Source: Robiginitomaculum sp. (GTDB lineage: Bacteria > Pseudomonadota > Alphaproteobacteria > Caulobacterales > Maricaulaceae). Taken from it: DNA of 52,511 bases. Positions 36,871-44,729 of this stretch are shown here, piece after piece; within the stretch, counting starts at the first letter, position 1; the number at the start of each line of letters is the position of its first letter. The stretch spans positions 1 to 52,511 of the forward strand of contig JALWSB010000137.1 of NCBI GenBank assembly GCA_027080345.1. Reading direction: 5' to 3'. The translations under genes were made by a program, and so were the position numbers. The notes under the pieces are model-generated. The model was not told the DNA's origin and made no database searches. It saw only the letters and a list, made by a program, of their open reading frames with translations.

Positions 36871-37029
36871 AAGGCATCGCCTCACTACGCGCCTCACTAT
36901 GAGGTGCCAGGTTTGTTCCCAACGTATATCACCCGGCTTGTACGGGGAATCCAGAACGGCATAACAACCTGTGCCGCCATACGAGGAAAAACTTCCCAAG
37001 ATGAATTCCGGCCCAAAGCCGGAATGACG
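36871..37029 (+). repeat. Composite repeat plus paired hairpin, second copy
   Basis: The first part (36871-36954) repeats the module at 22034: GGCATCGCCTC, CGCCTCACTATGAGGTG, TTTGTTCCCAACG, then an eroded ATCACCCGG...GGAATCCAG hairpin. The right half GAATTCCGGC / GCCGGAAT + GACGC lies at 37003-37030. Together with the unique bases around it, this is all I see in the 298-base gap between the DUF2189 gene and the amidotransferase-like gene. Confidence 0.72.
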
Positions 37030-37142
37030 CGCAGATTCACCGTTATTCTCAACGCCAAAATCAAAGATCAAAACCTGAATCCGCAAGTGAGTTGATGAGG
37101 TTTGCAATAATGCATCACCCCCACGCTGAGGTAATATTGCCC

Positions 37143-37838
37143 TTACCGCATCCAACCGGTGCGTTGTATCAGCCCGGTCATGATCGGCACCAGCGCGTCT
37201 TCGATATCTGTTTTTATGTCCCGTAAGGCGGCGAAGGCGGCTTTGGTATCGCCAATGGGGCCTTCTTCAAATTCCATAATCAGATCTTCGGCCATAGCCA
37301 GTTTGAAGCCCGGATGGCCGCTAAAGCCAAAGGCGTTATCGCCGATTTGAAAGAGCGCCGGATGGCCGTCTTCATCTTCTGCCAATACGCGGGCATAAGC
37401 GGGCGGCACGGGCCGGTCGCGCATATAGATGACATGGGGGTAAGTGGCCGGCAAATAGCCGTTAAGGGCCGTGTCATCGACGCGTGTTGCCGTGCCGACG
37501 GCGAAGGTCAGCGGCGTTTTTTCCACCGTTCCATCGGCGGCGAGACTCAATATCTGCGCGCCCAGCCCGATGGCCAGAATCGGCGTGCCGGTCATCAGGG
37601 CGGCGCGGGTCAGGGCGATCTCATCGGCCAAGGTGGGCACATCGCGTTCCCCGGCGCTGCCCCAGGGGCCGCCGCCCAACAGCACCAACCCGTCCCCCAG
37701 CGCATTCATGTCGGGCGGCTTGCCGCTTTCGGTAAACGGGCGTGCATAATTAAAACGGATTTGCCGCCCCTCCAAATGGTCTTCCATCAGGCCAAGATAT
37801 TCGGCGGATGTGTGCTGAATGACAGAAAGATTTTTCAT
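37143..37838 (-). CDS. lipX: Class I glutamine amidotransferase-like protein lacking the nucleophile Cys (LipX-like)
   Basis: 231 residues from ATG 37838 (MKNLSVIQHT). GATase-1 fold: DGLVLLGGGPWG, GTPILAIGLGAQILSLAADG, and C-terminal AFGFSGHPGF. The nucleophile elbow, normally GxCxGH, reads AIGLGA, so the catalytic Cys is Gly91 and the following His is Ala. The catalytic His175 is present but the Glu of HPE is missing. It should therefore not hydrolyse glutamine; a binding or structural role is likely. It is divergent from the radical-SAM gene across 92 bases. Amidotransferase-like genes recur in sHdr-linked lipoate clusters; I recall the name LipX for them, with moderate certainty. Confidence 0.8.
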   Translation of the reverse strand: MKNLSVIQHTSAEYLGLMEDHLEGRQIRFNYARPFTESGKPPDMNALGDGLVLLGGGPWGSAGERDVPTLADEIALTRAALMTGTPILAIGLGAQILSLAADGTVEKTPLTFAVGTATRVDDTALNGYLPATYPHVIYMRDRPVPPAYARVLAEDEDGHPALFQIGDNAFGFSGHPGFKLAMAEDLIMEFEEGPIGDTKAAFAALRDIKTDIEDALVPIMTGLIQRTGWMR

Positions 37839-37930
37839 GAAAAAGGCAAACCTCTTGCGATAGGGCGCTGATGCTGGCAGACTGTATATTAGAAAAGTCG
37901 CATATTGGCCACAGCCTGCGAGGGAAGTTG

Positions 37931-38965
37931 ATGAACTGGCACCACAACCTGTTGCAAATCGAAGCGCTTGAAGATGCGGATCTGGACGCCGCGCTGATTG
38001 CCGATTTTGAAAAAAACGCGGCGCAGGTGATGGACCGCTCCATTCGCTTTTCGACACCGACATTCAAAGAATACGAATCATCCGAGCTTTCGGGCTGCGG
38101 CAAGAACTCTTTTCCGGCGTTTTCCATAACCGCCGGGGGCTGCGCGCTGAATTGCGATCATTGCCAGAAAAAAATACTGGAGCCGATGATCCCGGCGGTC
38201 AAGCCCGAACATCTCGACCAAAAAGTGCGCGATATGGTGCTGTTACAAAACCTGCAAGGGTTTTTGCTGTCCGGCGGATCGAACAAACATAATGAGATAA
38301 AATACGAGCGCTATTTGCCGGTGGTGGAAAAGTTAAAGCATGATTTTCCGCACCTTCAGGTGGCCATTCATACCGCGCTTCTGGACGAAGCGGCGGCGCG
38401 GCGCATGGAGGCGGCAGGCGTTGATTCGGCGATGATGGATGTTATCGGCGCGCAAGAAACTATCAATGAGGTTTACAAGCTGGACCGCCCGGTGGCTGAT
38501 TTTGAAGCCACACTGGCCGCCCTGACGTCGACCAGGCTGAAAGTCACACCGCATATTGTCGTGGGCCTGCATTATGGGGAGATTTTGGGCGAGGCGAACG
38601 CCCTCGATATTGTCAGCCGCTATGATGTACACGCTTTGGTGCTGGTGGTGATCATGCCGTTTTATGCCAAGCCGGGCACGTTCAAAACCCCCTCGACATC
38701 GGATGTTGGGCGAATATTTTTGGAGGCGCGCAACCGCCTGCCTGACAAACAGGTGCTTCTTGGCTGCGCCCGTCCGCCGGGCATGCACAAGCGCATTACC
38801 GATGCCTATGCGGTGATGGCCGGGCTGGATGGCATTGCCTTTCCCGCCGACGGGGCGGTGGCCACCTGCGCCGCCATTGGCCGCCCGTTCAGCCAGGAAC
38901 ACGCCTGCTGCGCCATTAAAATTGGCGGCGGCAAAGCGGCCATGTCATCGTCGTGCGCGGCATGA
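37931..38965 (+). CDS. lipS1: Radical SAM protein, LipS1-type lipoyl synthase component
   Basis: 344 residues. The radical-SAM cluster motif CALNCDHC uses Cys71, Cys75 and Cys78 (CxxxCxxC), and ITAGGCALNCDHCQKK, LLSGGSNKHNEIKYE and IVVGLHYGE follow the TIM-barrel order. Extra cysteines at Cys56 and in the tail (HACCAIKIGG...SSSCAA) could hold an auxiliary cluster, as needed by a sulfur-inserting enzyme. With LipS2 it is expected to insert the two sulfur atoms into octanoyl groups, replacing LipA. ATG 37931 is chosen over the upstream in-frame ATG because of GAGGGAAG just before it. Whether this is LipS1 or LipS2 rests on gene order and is less sure than the function. Confidence 0.82.
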   Translation: MNWHHNLLQIEALEDADLDAALIADFEKNAAQVMDRSIRFSTPTFKEYESSELSGCGKNSFPAFSITAGGCALNCDHCQKKILEPMIPAVKPEHLDQKVRDMVLLQNLQGFLLSGGSNKHNEIKYERYLPVVEKLKHDFPHLQVAIHTALLDEAAARRMEAAGVDSAMMDVIGAQETINEVYKLDRPVADFEATLAALTSTRLKVTPHIVVGLHYGEILGEANALDIVSRYDVHALVLVVIMPFYAKPGTFKTPSTSDVGRIFLEARNRLPDKQVLLGCARPPGMHKRITDAYAVMAGLDGIAFPADGAVATCAAIGRPFSQEHACCAIKIGGGKAAMSSSCAA

Positions 38966-38990
38966 GCGGACCTGAGGCAATGTTTACGGT

Positions 38991-39058
38991 GGCATTCCGG
39001 CGCAAGTCGGAATCCAGCTTCTGCGTTGCTCTGGATACCGGCTTTCGCCGGTATGACG
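38991..39058 (+). repeat. Paired hairpin repeat between lipS1 and lipT
   Basis: Left CATTCCGGC / GTCGGAAT + CCAG (left GTCA eroded to GGCA); right CTGG + ATACCGGC / GCCGGTAT + GACG. The lipT ribosome-binding site (GGAGG) starts a few bases after it. Confidence 0.85.
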
Positions 39059-39083
39059 TTTTGCTGGAGGCGAGTAGATCGCT

Positions 39084-40154
39084 ATGACCGACCGCACCCC
39101 CGACATTCTTGTTCTGGGCCTTGGTCCGGCGGGGGCGTGCGCGGCAAAGGCGGCGGCGCAGGCCGGGTGTAATGTGATGGCGCTGGAGCGTAAAAAACAA
39201 CCCGGCGCGCCGGTGCAATGCGCTGAATTCGTGCCCGCATTGATTGGGGCGCAGGTCGAAGGTCTCAAAGCCAATACGGTGCAGGATATTACCAGCATGA
39301 TAACGCAGGTCGAGGGCGAGGCCCCGGACCTTATGGCCGATTTTCCCGGGCGGATGATTGACCGTGCCCGCTTCGATGCGGCGCTGGCGCAAGCGGCGCA
39401 AAAAGCGGGCGCATCTTGCCTTTTTGGGCATAATATTCGCGCGGTTGAGCCGGGCGGCGCTGTGATACTGGCCAGCGGCGAGACGATCACGCCCAAAGTC
39501 ATTATCGGGGCCGATGGGCCGCATTCGCTGGCTGGTCGGGCCATTGGCGCGATCAATAAAGAGATATTGGAAACGCGCCAGATCTGCGTGCCTTTGCGCA
39601 AACCTTTTGAATCCACGGACATTTTCCTGAAAGCCGACATTCGCGGCGGCTATGGCTGGCTGTTTCCCAAAGGAGATGTGGCCAATCTTGGTGTCGGGGT
39701 GATGGCGGCAGACAAAGGAGCCTTAAAACCCGTTCTTGAGACGCTGCACGCGGCGCTGATCAAAGACGGGCGCATTGGCAAAGATGTTATCGGCCACACT
39801 GGCGGGGCGATACCGGCGGGGGGCATGGTGATGCCGCATGGGATGCTGGGCGCAACGCTGGTGCTGTTGGCGGGCGATGCGGCAGGTCTGACCAACCCGG
39901 TTACCGGAGCCGGGATCAATGCCGCCGTTATGTCGGGTCATCTGGCCGGCGAGGCGGCAGCGGATTGGCTGGACGGGGATGCGGACGCACCGGAAAATTA
40001 CCATCAGGATTTAAAAGATCTGTTCGGGGCCTCTTTGGCGCGGGCCTTAAAGCGGCGGCGCGAGATATTGCATAGCTATGACAATGAAAATACGCCAACG
40101 CCGGCCCAATTACGCGCCGGCTGGATTGCCTATTCAGACTATTGGGCCGCATGA
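39084..40154 (+). CDS. lipT: FAD-dependent oxidoreductase, geranylgeranyl-reductase family (LipT-like)
   Basis: 356 residues. N-terminal FAD motif LVLGLGPAGACAAKAAAQAG, a QCAEFVPALIG flavin contact segment, and the second FAD motif LLAGDAAGLTNPVTGAGINAAVMSGHLAG near 265. The family spans geranylgeranyl reductases and related flavoproteins. Genes of this type sit between the two LipS genes in sHdr-linked lipoate clusters and are thought to support LipS1/LipS2 by supplying electrons; I recall the name LipT. A chlorophyll or archaeal lipid role is not supported by the context. Start ATG 39084 is preceded by GGAGG. Confidence 0.83.
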   Translation: MTDRTPDILVLGLGPAGACAAKAAAQAGCNVMALERKKQPGAPVQCAEFVPALIGAQVEGLKANTVQDITSMITQVEGEAPDLMADFPGRMIDRARFDAALAQAAQKAGASCLFGHNIRAVEPGGAVILASGETITPKVIIGADGPHSLAGRAIGAINKEILETRQICVPLRKPFESTDIFLKADIRGGYGWLFPKGDVANLGVGVMAADKGALKPVLETLHAALIKDGRIGKDVIGHTGGAIPAGGMVMPHGMLGATLVLLAGDAAGLTNPVTGAGINAAVMSGHLAGEAAADWLDGDADAPENYHQDLKDLFGASLARALKRRREILHSYDNENTPTPAQLRAGWIAYSDYWAA

Positions 40155-40186
40155 TATATGTGTACACGATTTGGGAGTGAAACGAG

Positions 40187-41479
40187 ATGAGCTGTTTGAA
40201 ACCTGAAAATGCCACGCCGGGAAAAACCGGACCGGGTGGGCTTGATTTCAACCCTTTCGAGGTAATGGAGCCGCGCAGCCCCGTATTGCCGCCCAAAGAG
40301 GCACGCAATGGTGGCCGGGTCAAAGCCGCTGATGCGCGCCCGGCGGGGCTGTATCTTCCCAATAACAATATCCAGACGCCGAATATGACCTCGCCGGAAT
40401 ATGTTCAGCTTTCCACGGCGGCGGCGCTGACCCTTGGCATTATGCCCGGTAAAATGCACCGTTGTGGCTGCACCCGCTGTTTGAATCTTCTTCTGACTTA
40501 TCCAGAAGGCTGCCGGGCCAATTGCGCCTATTGCGGGCTGGCGCGCCACCGCGAGGCGGAGCGCGATTATGCCGATCGCAATTTTATTCGTGTCGACTGG
40601 CCCAGCGTGCCGATGGACCAGATTGTTGATATTGTCGCGCAGGATCCGGAAAATTCGCCGTTTCATCGCATGTGCATTTCAATGATTACGCACCCAAGGT
40701 CAGACGATGATACGGTAACGGTGCTGAAAAACTGGACCTCCAAAATTGACCCGGCGACGATTCCCATCTCGATCCTTTCCAACCCGACCACCATGGGCCG
40801 CGCCAATGTTCAGGAATTGCGCGATCTAGGGGCGGATATTTTCACCGTGGCGCTGGATGCGGCCACACCGGCATTATTTGATCGCACCCGTGGCAAGGGC
40901 GTGCAATCACCGCACACCTGGAAAAAATACTGGGAGGTTTTGCTCGACGCACGCGACATCTTTGGCAAGGAAAAATTTGGCGCGCATATTATTGTCGGTA
41001 TGGGCGAAACCGAATTTGAAATTTTGCAATTGGTCGAACAATTGGTCGAAATGGGCGGGCACAGCCACATGTTTTGCTTCTACCCGGAAAAAGGCTCGCT
41101 GATGGATCATTTGCCGGCCACGCCGCGCGACCAGTGGCGACGGGTGCAGTTGGGCCGCTATTTGCTCGATTATTGCGGGGCCAAGGTCAAACACATGAAA
41201 TTTGACAGCGAAGGCCGGGTGATCGATTTTGGCCTGCCCAGGGCCGAACTGGACATGATTATTGACACTGGCATTGCCTTTCGTACATCGGGCTGTCCGG
41301 GTAAATTTGCCGAAGATATTTCGGCCTGTGATCGCCCTTATGGTGACAGCCCGCCTTCTGACATCGCCTCTTATCCCTTTGCCCCAGCGGATGTGGATTT
41401 GCGGCGTATCCGTGCGCAACTGGACATGCAGAAACCGGGCGAAACATACGAAGAGGGCGACGATCTGGAAGACTATTGA
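40187..41479 (+). CDS. lipS2: Radical SAM protein, LipS2-type lipoyl synthase component (BioB-like)
   Basis: 430 residues. Radical-SAM motif CRANCAYC with Cys109, Cys113 and Cys116. A second cysteine set just upstream (HRCGCTRC, Cys93/95/98) and SGCPGKFAEDISACDRP near the C-terminus could bind an auxiliary iron-sulfur cluster that donates sulfur. The barrel is biotin-synthase-like (RVDWPSVPMDQIVD, CISMITHPRSDDDT, FTVALDAATPALFDRTRGKG). Together with LipS1 it is the expected two-protein lipoyl synthase. The sequence is too different from single-chain LipA (which has CxxxxxC and RSSY) to be LipA. The assignment to LipS2 rather than LipS1 follows gene order. Confidence 0.82.
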   Translation: MSCLKPENATPGKTGPGGLDFNPFEVMEPRSPVLPPKEARNGGRVKAADARPAGLYLPNNNIQTPNMTSPEYVQLSTAAALTLGIMPGKMHRCGCTRCLNLLLTYPEGCRANCAYCGLARHREAERDYADRNFIRVDWPSVPMDQIVDIVAQDPENSPFHRMCISMITHPRSDDDTVTVLKNWTSKIDPATIPISILSNPTTMGRANVQELRDLGADIFTVALDAATPALFDRTRGKGVQSPHTWKKYWEVLLDARDIFGKEKFGAHIIVGMGETEFEILQLVEQLVEMGGHSHMFCFYPEKGSLMDHLPATPRDQWRRVQLGRYLLDYCGAKVKHMKFDSEGRVIDFGLPRAELDMIIDTGIAFRTSGCPGKFAEDISACDRPYGDSPPSDIASYPFAPADVDLRRIRAQLDMQKPGETYEEGDDLEDY

Positions 41480-41499
41480 ATATAGATGCAATATTATTT

Positions 41500-41616
41500 C
41501 GTCACCCTCCGGCTTGATTTATTTCGTCACCCTCCGGCTTGACCGGAGGGTCCATCTCCCAGGAATCCTGATGACTTGTTTTCCTGTGGGTCCTCCGGTC
41601 AAGCCGGAGGACGGCG
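41500..41616 (+). repeat. Paired hairpin repeat with partial tandem duplication, lipS2-sLpl gap
   Basis: A truncated left half (41500-41517) is followed 7 bases later by a full one (41525-41554, ACCCTCCGG / CCGGAGGGT). The right half (41587-41616) contains the exact 19-bp reverse complement of the left core CCTCCGGCTTGACCGGAGG. This is the largest inverted repeat seen in the window and is located inside the lipoate cluster, about 50 bases before the ligase start. Confidence 0.88.
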
Positions 41617-41664
41617 AGGAAGGGGATGCGTTCAAAAGAGAATACGCACAAGGATCGCTCCGCC

Positions 41665-42738
41665 ATGACTAAACCCCGCTTTCGCGTCATTGATACCGGC
41701 CTGCGCACCGGGCGGCAGAATATTGCCTTTGATCAGGCGATGATTGATGCGCACCTGGCGGGTGAAATCCCTGACACCATTCGTTTTATTCATTTTAAAC
41801 CGGTAGCGCTTTTGGGTCGGCATCAGGCGTTGAGCCAGGAAATACGCCAGCAAGAATGCGCGGCGCGGGGCATTGAGGTCGGGCGGCGTATCACCGGCGG
41901 CGGGGCGATTTATCTCGATGAAGGGCAATTGGGCTGGGCGCTGGTCATGCGGCGGCGCACGTTGTCACTGGGTGATTTGGCAAACACCGCCACGGCCATT
42001 TGCAAGGCAGCCGCGGCGGGTCTTTCCTCTCTTGGCATTGAGGCACGCTTTCGTCCGCGCAATGATATTGAGGTAGCGGGGCGTAAAATATCGGGTACGG
42101 GCGGTTTTTTTGATGGCGATACGCTGATTTACCAGGGCACGGTGCTGGTCGATTTAAATACGGAAAAAATGTTTGCCGCGCTCAATGTTGCCCGGGAGAA
42201 ATTGGCACGCAAAGACATTGATGACGCGGCGGACCGGGTAACGTGTTTGCGCGCTTTGCTGGGGGATAAAACCCCGGATATGCCGACTTTGGAAGCGGCT
42301 TTGGTGCGCGGCTTTGCCGATCATTTGGGGCTTGATCCGTACTGGGGAGAAGTCCTGGACGCCGAAGAACGGCGCGCCGCAGAGCTTTATGATGAAGAGA
42401 TCGGCACGGATGAATTTGTTGCCGAGATTGACGATCCGGCGCGCGAGACGGGGGTGCTCAGCGGAACCCATACGGGAACTGGCGGCACGGTAAACGCCTT
42501 TGTGCGCCTTGAAGGGGCGCGCAATGAACGCTTGCGTGAGGTGTTGCTGACGGGGGATTTTTTTGTCACCCCGCCGCGTATTATTTACGATCTGGAGGCC
42601 TCTTTGCGGCGTGTGCCGGTGGCCGGGGTTATGGCGCATGTTACCGGGTTTTTTGATGCCGCCAATGTCGGTATGTTGAGCGCCGCGCCGCAAGATTTTG
42701 CCAAGGCGATTTTACAGGCTGTTACGCCGGAAAAATAA
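41665..42738 (+). CDS. Lipoate/octanoate-protein ligase, fused sLpl(AB) type
   Basis: 357 residues from ATG 41665 (MTKPRFRVID), with AAGGA before it. N-terminal LplA/LipB catalytic domain: HFKPVALLGRHQALSQEI, the lipoyl-AMP site RRITGGGAIYLDEGQLGWAL (74-93), and catalytic Lys141 in AGRKISGTGGFFDGDTLIYQGTVLVD. The C-terminal part (about 240-357, ETGVLSGTHTGTGGTVNAFVRLEGARNERLREVLLTGDFF) is the accessory LplB-like domain. This fused type is the one linked to sHdr clusters, where it loads octanoate onto the lipoate-binding protein before LipS1/LipS2 add sulfur. Symbol left blank because slpl naming varies. Confidence 0.9.
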   Translation: MTKPRFRVIDTGLRTGRQNIAFDQAMIDAHLAGEIPDTIRFIHFKPVALLGRHQALSQEIRQQECAARGIEVGRRITGGGAIYLDEGQLGWALVMRRRTLSLGDLANTATAICKAAAAGLSSLGIEARFRPRNDIEVAGRKISGTGGFFDGDTLIYQGTVLVDLNTEKMFAALNVAREKLARKDIDDAADRVTCLRALLGDKTPDMPTLEAALVRGFADHLGLDPYWGEVLDAEERRAAELYDEEIGTDEFVAEIDDPARETGVLSGTHTGTGGTVNAFVRLEGARNERLREVLLTGDFFVTPPRIIYDLEASLRRVPVAGVMAHVTGFFDAANVGMLSAAPQDFAKAILQAVTPEK

Positions 42739-42816
42739 CTGATCACATCTGCGTGTGCCCCTGCACAAATATGAAACATGCCCGTATACTGGAGAAAATA
42801 CCAAGGGGCATTGGGC

Positions 42817-44046
42817 ATGCGACTTCTTTCAACACTTCTCAGCAAACTGATTACGCGGGGCACATTACGGGTGCGCGACCATAAGGGGCGCATCCATGTG
42901 TTTGCCGGTGCGCCGACCGAGCCGGTGGCAACCATCCATATTCACGATCCACGGGTTTATAACAAACTGGTTTTCAAGCCAGAAGTGGCGGCGGCGGAAA
43001 GCTATATGGACGGGACGTTGAGCTTTGAAGAGGGGACCGATCTTTTGGGCTTTCTTACCTTGATGGTAATGAACACCAAAAACATGCAAAAACACCCGAT
43101 CCAAAACCTCGTCAAAAAGGTGCGCAAAGGGTTAAAGCGGGTGCACGAGTTTAACCCGATTGCCAAATCGCGCGAAAATGCATCGCATCATTATGATCTG
43201 ACCGAAGAGCTTTACCGCATGTTTCTTGATGAAGACATGCAGTATTCATGCGGTTATTTCGTCAATCCTGAAACCGATACGCTGGAAGCGGCACAGATCG
43301 CCAAAAAGCGCCGCATTGCCGCCAAGCTGGACTTGCAAGACGGGATGGATGTTTTGGATATTGGCTGTGGCTGGGGCGGCATGGGGCTGTATCTGGCGCA
43401 GGTCGCCGACGTAAAGGTCACCGGCATTGCCCTGGCCAAAGAGCAATTGCGCGTCGCCAATGCGCGGGCCAAAGAAATGGGTTTGGCGGACCGGGCAAAG
43501 TTCGACTATCAGGATTACCGCGAGGTGACGCAAAAATTTGATCGCATCGTTTCGGTCGGCATGATCGAGCATGTCGGGGCACAGCATCTGGATGAATATT
43601 TTGGCGCTATCAAGGCGCTGCTCAAACCCGGCGGGCGGGCGCTTGTTCATTCAATTGGCCGGCAAAATCCGCCCGGTACAACCAATGCTTTTATCCGTAA
43701 ATATATTTTTCCCGGCGGGTATTCGCCCTCTATTTCCGAAGCCTTTGCCTCGGTCGAGCGGGTTGGTCTGTGGGTTGCTGATTGCGAGGTCTGGCGGCTA
43801 CACTATCATTACACCATCATGCATTGGCGCGAACGCTTTTTGGCCCATTGGGACGAGGCACAAAAGCTCTATGATGAGCGCTTCTGCCGTATGTGGGAAT
43901 TTTATCTGACCGCTGTCGCGCTTGGCTTTAAGTACGGCACCAATATGAATTTCCATCTGATTTTATCGGGTGCGCGTGATGATGTGCCGATTACGCGCGA
44001 CTTTATTGGCAAGAATGAGCGGGCCTTGAAAAAACGCGGGCTTTAA
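42817..44046 (+). CDS. Cyclopropane-fatty-acyl-phospholipid synthase family methyltransferase
   Basis: 409 residues. SAM-dependent methyltransferase: motif I VLDIGCGWGGMGLYLA (179-194), GIALAKEQLRVANARAKEMGL, VSVGMIEHVG, and the bicarbonate/active-site region HSIGRQNPP and FPGGYSPSISEAFASVE. The N-terminal domain SHHYDLTEELYRMFLDEDMQYSCGYF (around 123-148) matches CFA synthases. It would add a methylene bridge to unsaturated acyl chains of membrane phospholipids. ATG 42817 with AAGGGG upstream is preferred to ATG 42778. Position between the lip and sHdr genes may be chance. Confidence 0.93.
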   Translation: MRLLSTLLSKLITRGTLRVRDHKGRIHVFAGAPTEPVATIHIHDPRVYNKLVFKPEVAAAESYMDGTLSFEEGTDLLGFLTLMVMNTKNMQKHPIQNLVKKVRKGLKRVHEFNPIAKSRENASHHYDLTEELYRMFLDEDMQYSCGYFVNPETDTLEAAQIAKKRRIAAKLDLQDGMDVLDIGCGWGGMGLYLAQVADVKVTGIALAKEQLRVANARAKEMGLADRAKFDYQDYREVTQKFDRIVSVGMIEHVGAQHLDEYFGAIKALLKPGGRALVHSIGRQNPPGTTNAFIRKYIFPGGYSPSISEAFASVERVGLWVADCEVWRLHYHYTIMHWRERFLAHWDEAQKLYDERFCRMWEFYLTAVALGFKYGTNMNFHLILSGARDDVPITRDFIGKNERALKKRGL

Positions 44047-44048
44047 TT

Positions 44049-44624
44049 TTAAGCGTGTCCGGCATTGATGGACAGCCGCGTCGGGTCAACGCCGATACTG
44101 GCCAGCGCCCGTTCCCATTTGGTGTCGTGCTGGTCATCAAAAACCAGATCTTCGCTGGCATCGCAGACCAGCCAGGCGTTTTCCTGCATTTCATCTTCGA
44201 TCTGCCCGGCCCCCCAATTGGCAAAGCCCAGCGCCAGGGCGGAATGGCGGGGCGCGTCTTGCGAATTAAGCGCCACAAGAATATCCCGCGATGCGGTCAG
44301 GCCGATAGTGTCAGAGACCGGCAGAGTGGTTTGCGATGAGGCATAATCCAGACTGTGCAGAACAAAGCCCCGCTCGCGCTCAATCGGGCCACCATAAAGT
44401 ACCGGACTGTCAGGTGTGCTGATATTGCTTTCAATACCCATTTGCTCAAGAAGGTCAGGCAGGCGCAGGCTTTCCAGCGGGTGATTGACCACCAGCCCCA
44501 TGGTTTGTTCATCGGAATGCCCGCAGACATAAACCAGAGAATGGGCAAAGCGCGGGTCACGCATGCCCGGCGCGGCAATCAACAGCTTGCCGTTCAGATA
44601 CCCCTTGTGTGACAGTCTTTCCAT
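44049..44624 (-). CDS. YqgE/AlgH family protein
   Basis: 191 residues. The conserved opening SHKGYLNGKLLIAAPGMRDPRFAHSLVYVCGHSDEQTMGLVVNHP and the YGGPIERERGFVLHS block are diagnostic for this family. Family function is not firmly settled; alginate and redox-related roles have been suggested. The next gene is a peroxiredoxin encoded divergently, and YqgE genes often sit beside such genes. The convergent CFA synthase ends 2 bases away. Confidence 0.95.
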   Translation of the reverse strand: MERLSHKGYLNGKLLIAAPGMRDPRFAHSLVYVCGHSDEQTMGLVVNHPLESLRLPDLLEQMGIESNISTPDSPVLYGGPIERERGFVLHSLDYASSQTTLPVSDTIGLTASRDILVALNSQDAPRHSALALGFANWGAGQIEDEMQENAWLVCDASEDLVFDDQHDTKWERALASIGVDPTRLSINAGHA

Positions 44625-44663
44625 AAAAGGTATTTTGGTGTTTTGGTGCGATTTGGCAAGGGT

Positions 44664-44688
44664 AAAGCGCTTTTTCGCTTTCTTTTTT
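44664..44688 (+). terminator. Terminator-like hairpin ahead of the peroxiredoxin gene
   Basis: AAAGCG-CTTTTT-CGCTTT followed by C and six T reads as a weak terminator toward the plus strand, though no plus-strand gene lies just upstream. It may be an attenuator-like leader element or chance. A second palindrome, CCATTC-GTATA-GAATGG, follows at 44691-44707. Confidence 0.3.
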
Positions 44689-44729
44689 CACCATTCGTAT
44701 AGAATGGCCACAGAAAAAAGGAGAATCAC

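Noticed and set aside
37931-41479. Classical lipoyl synthase LipA or biotin synthase
   Set aside because: Radical-SAM motifs, extra cysteines and the neighbouring flavoprotein and ligase fit LipS1/LipS2 better; the LipA RSSY tail and N-terminal cysteine set are missing.
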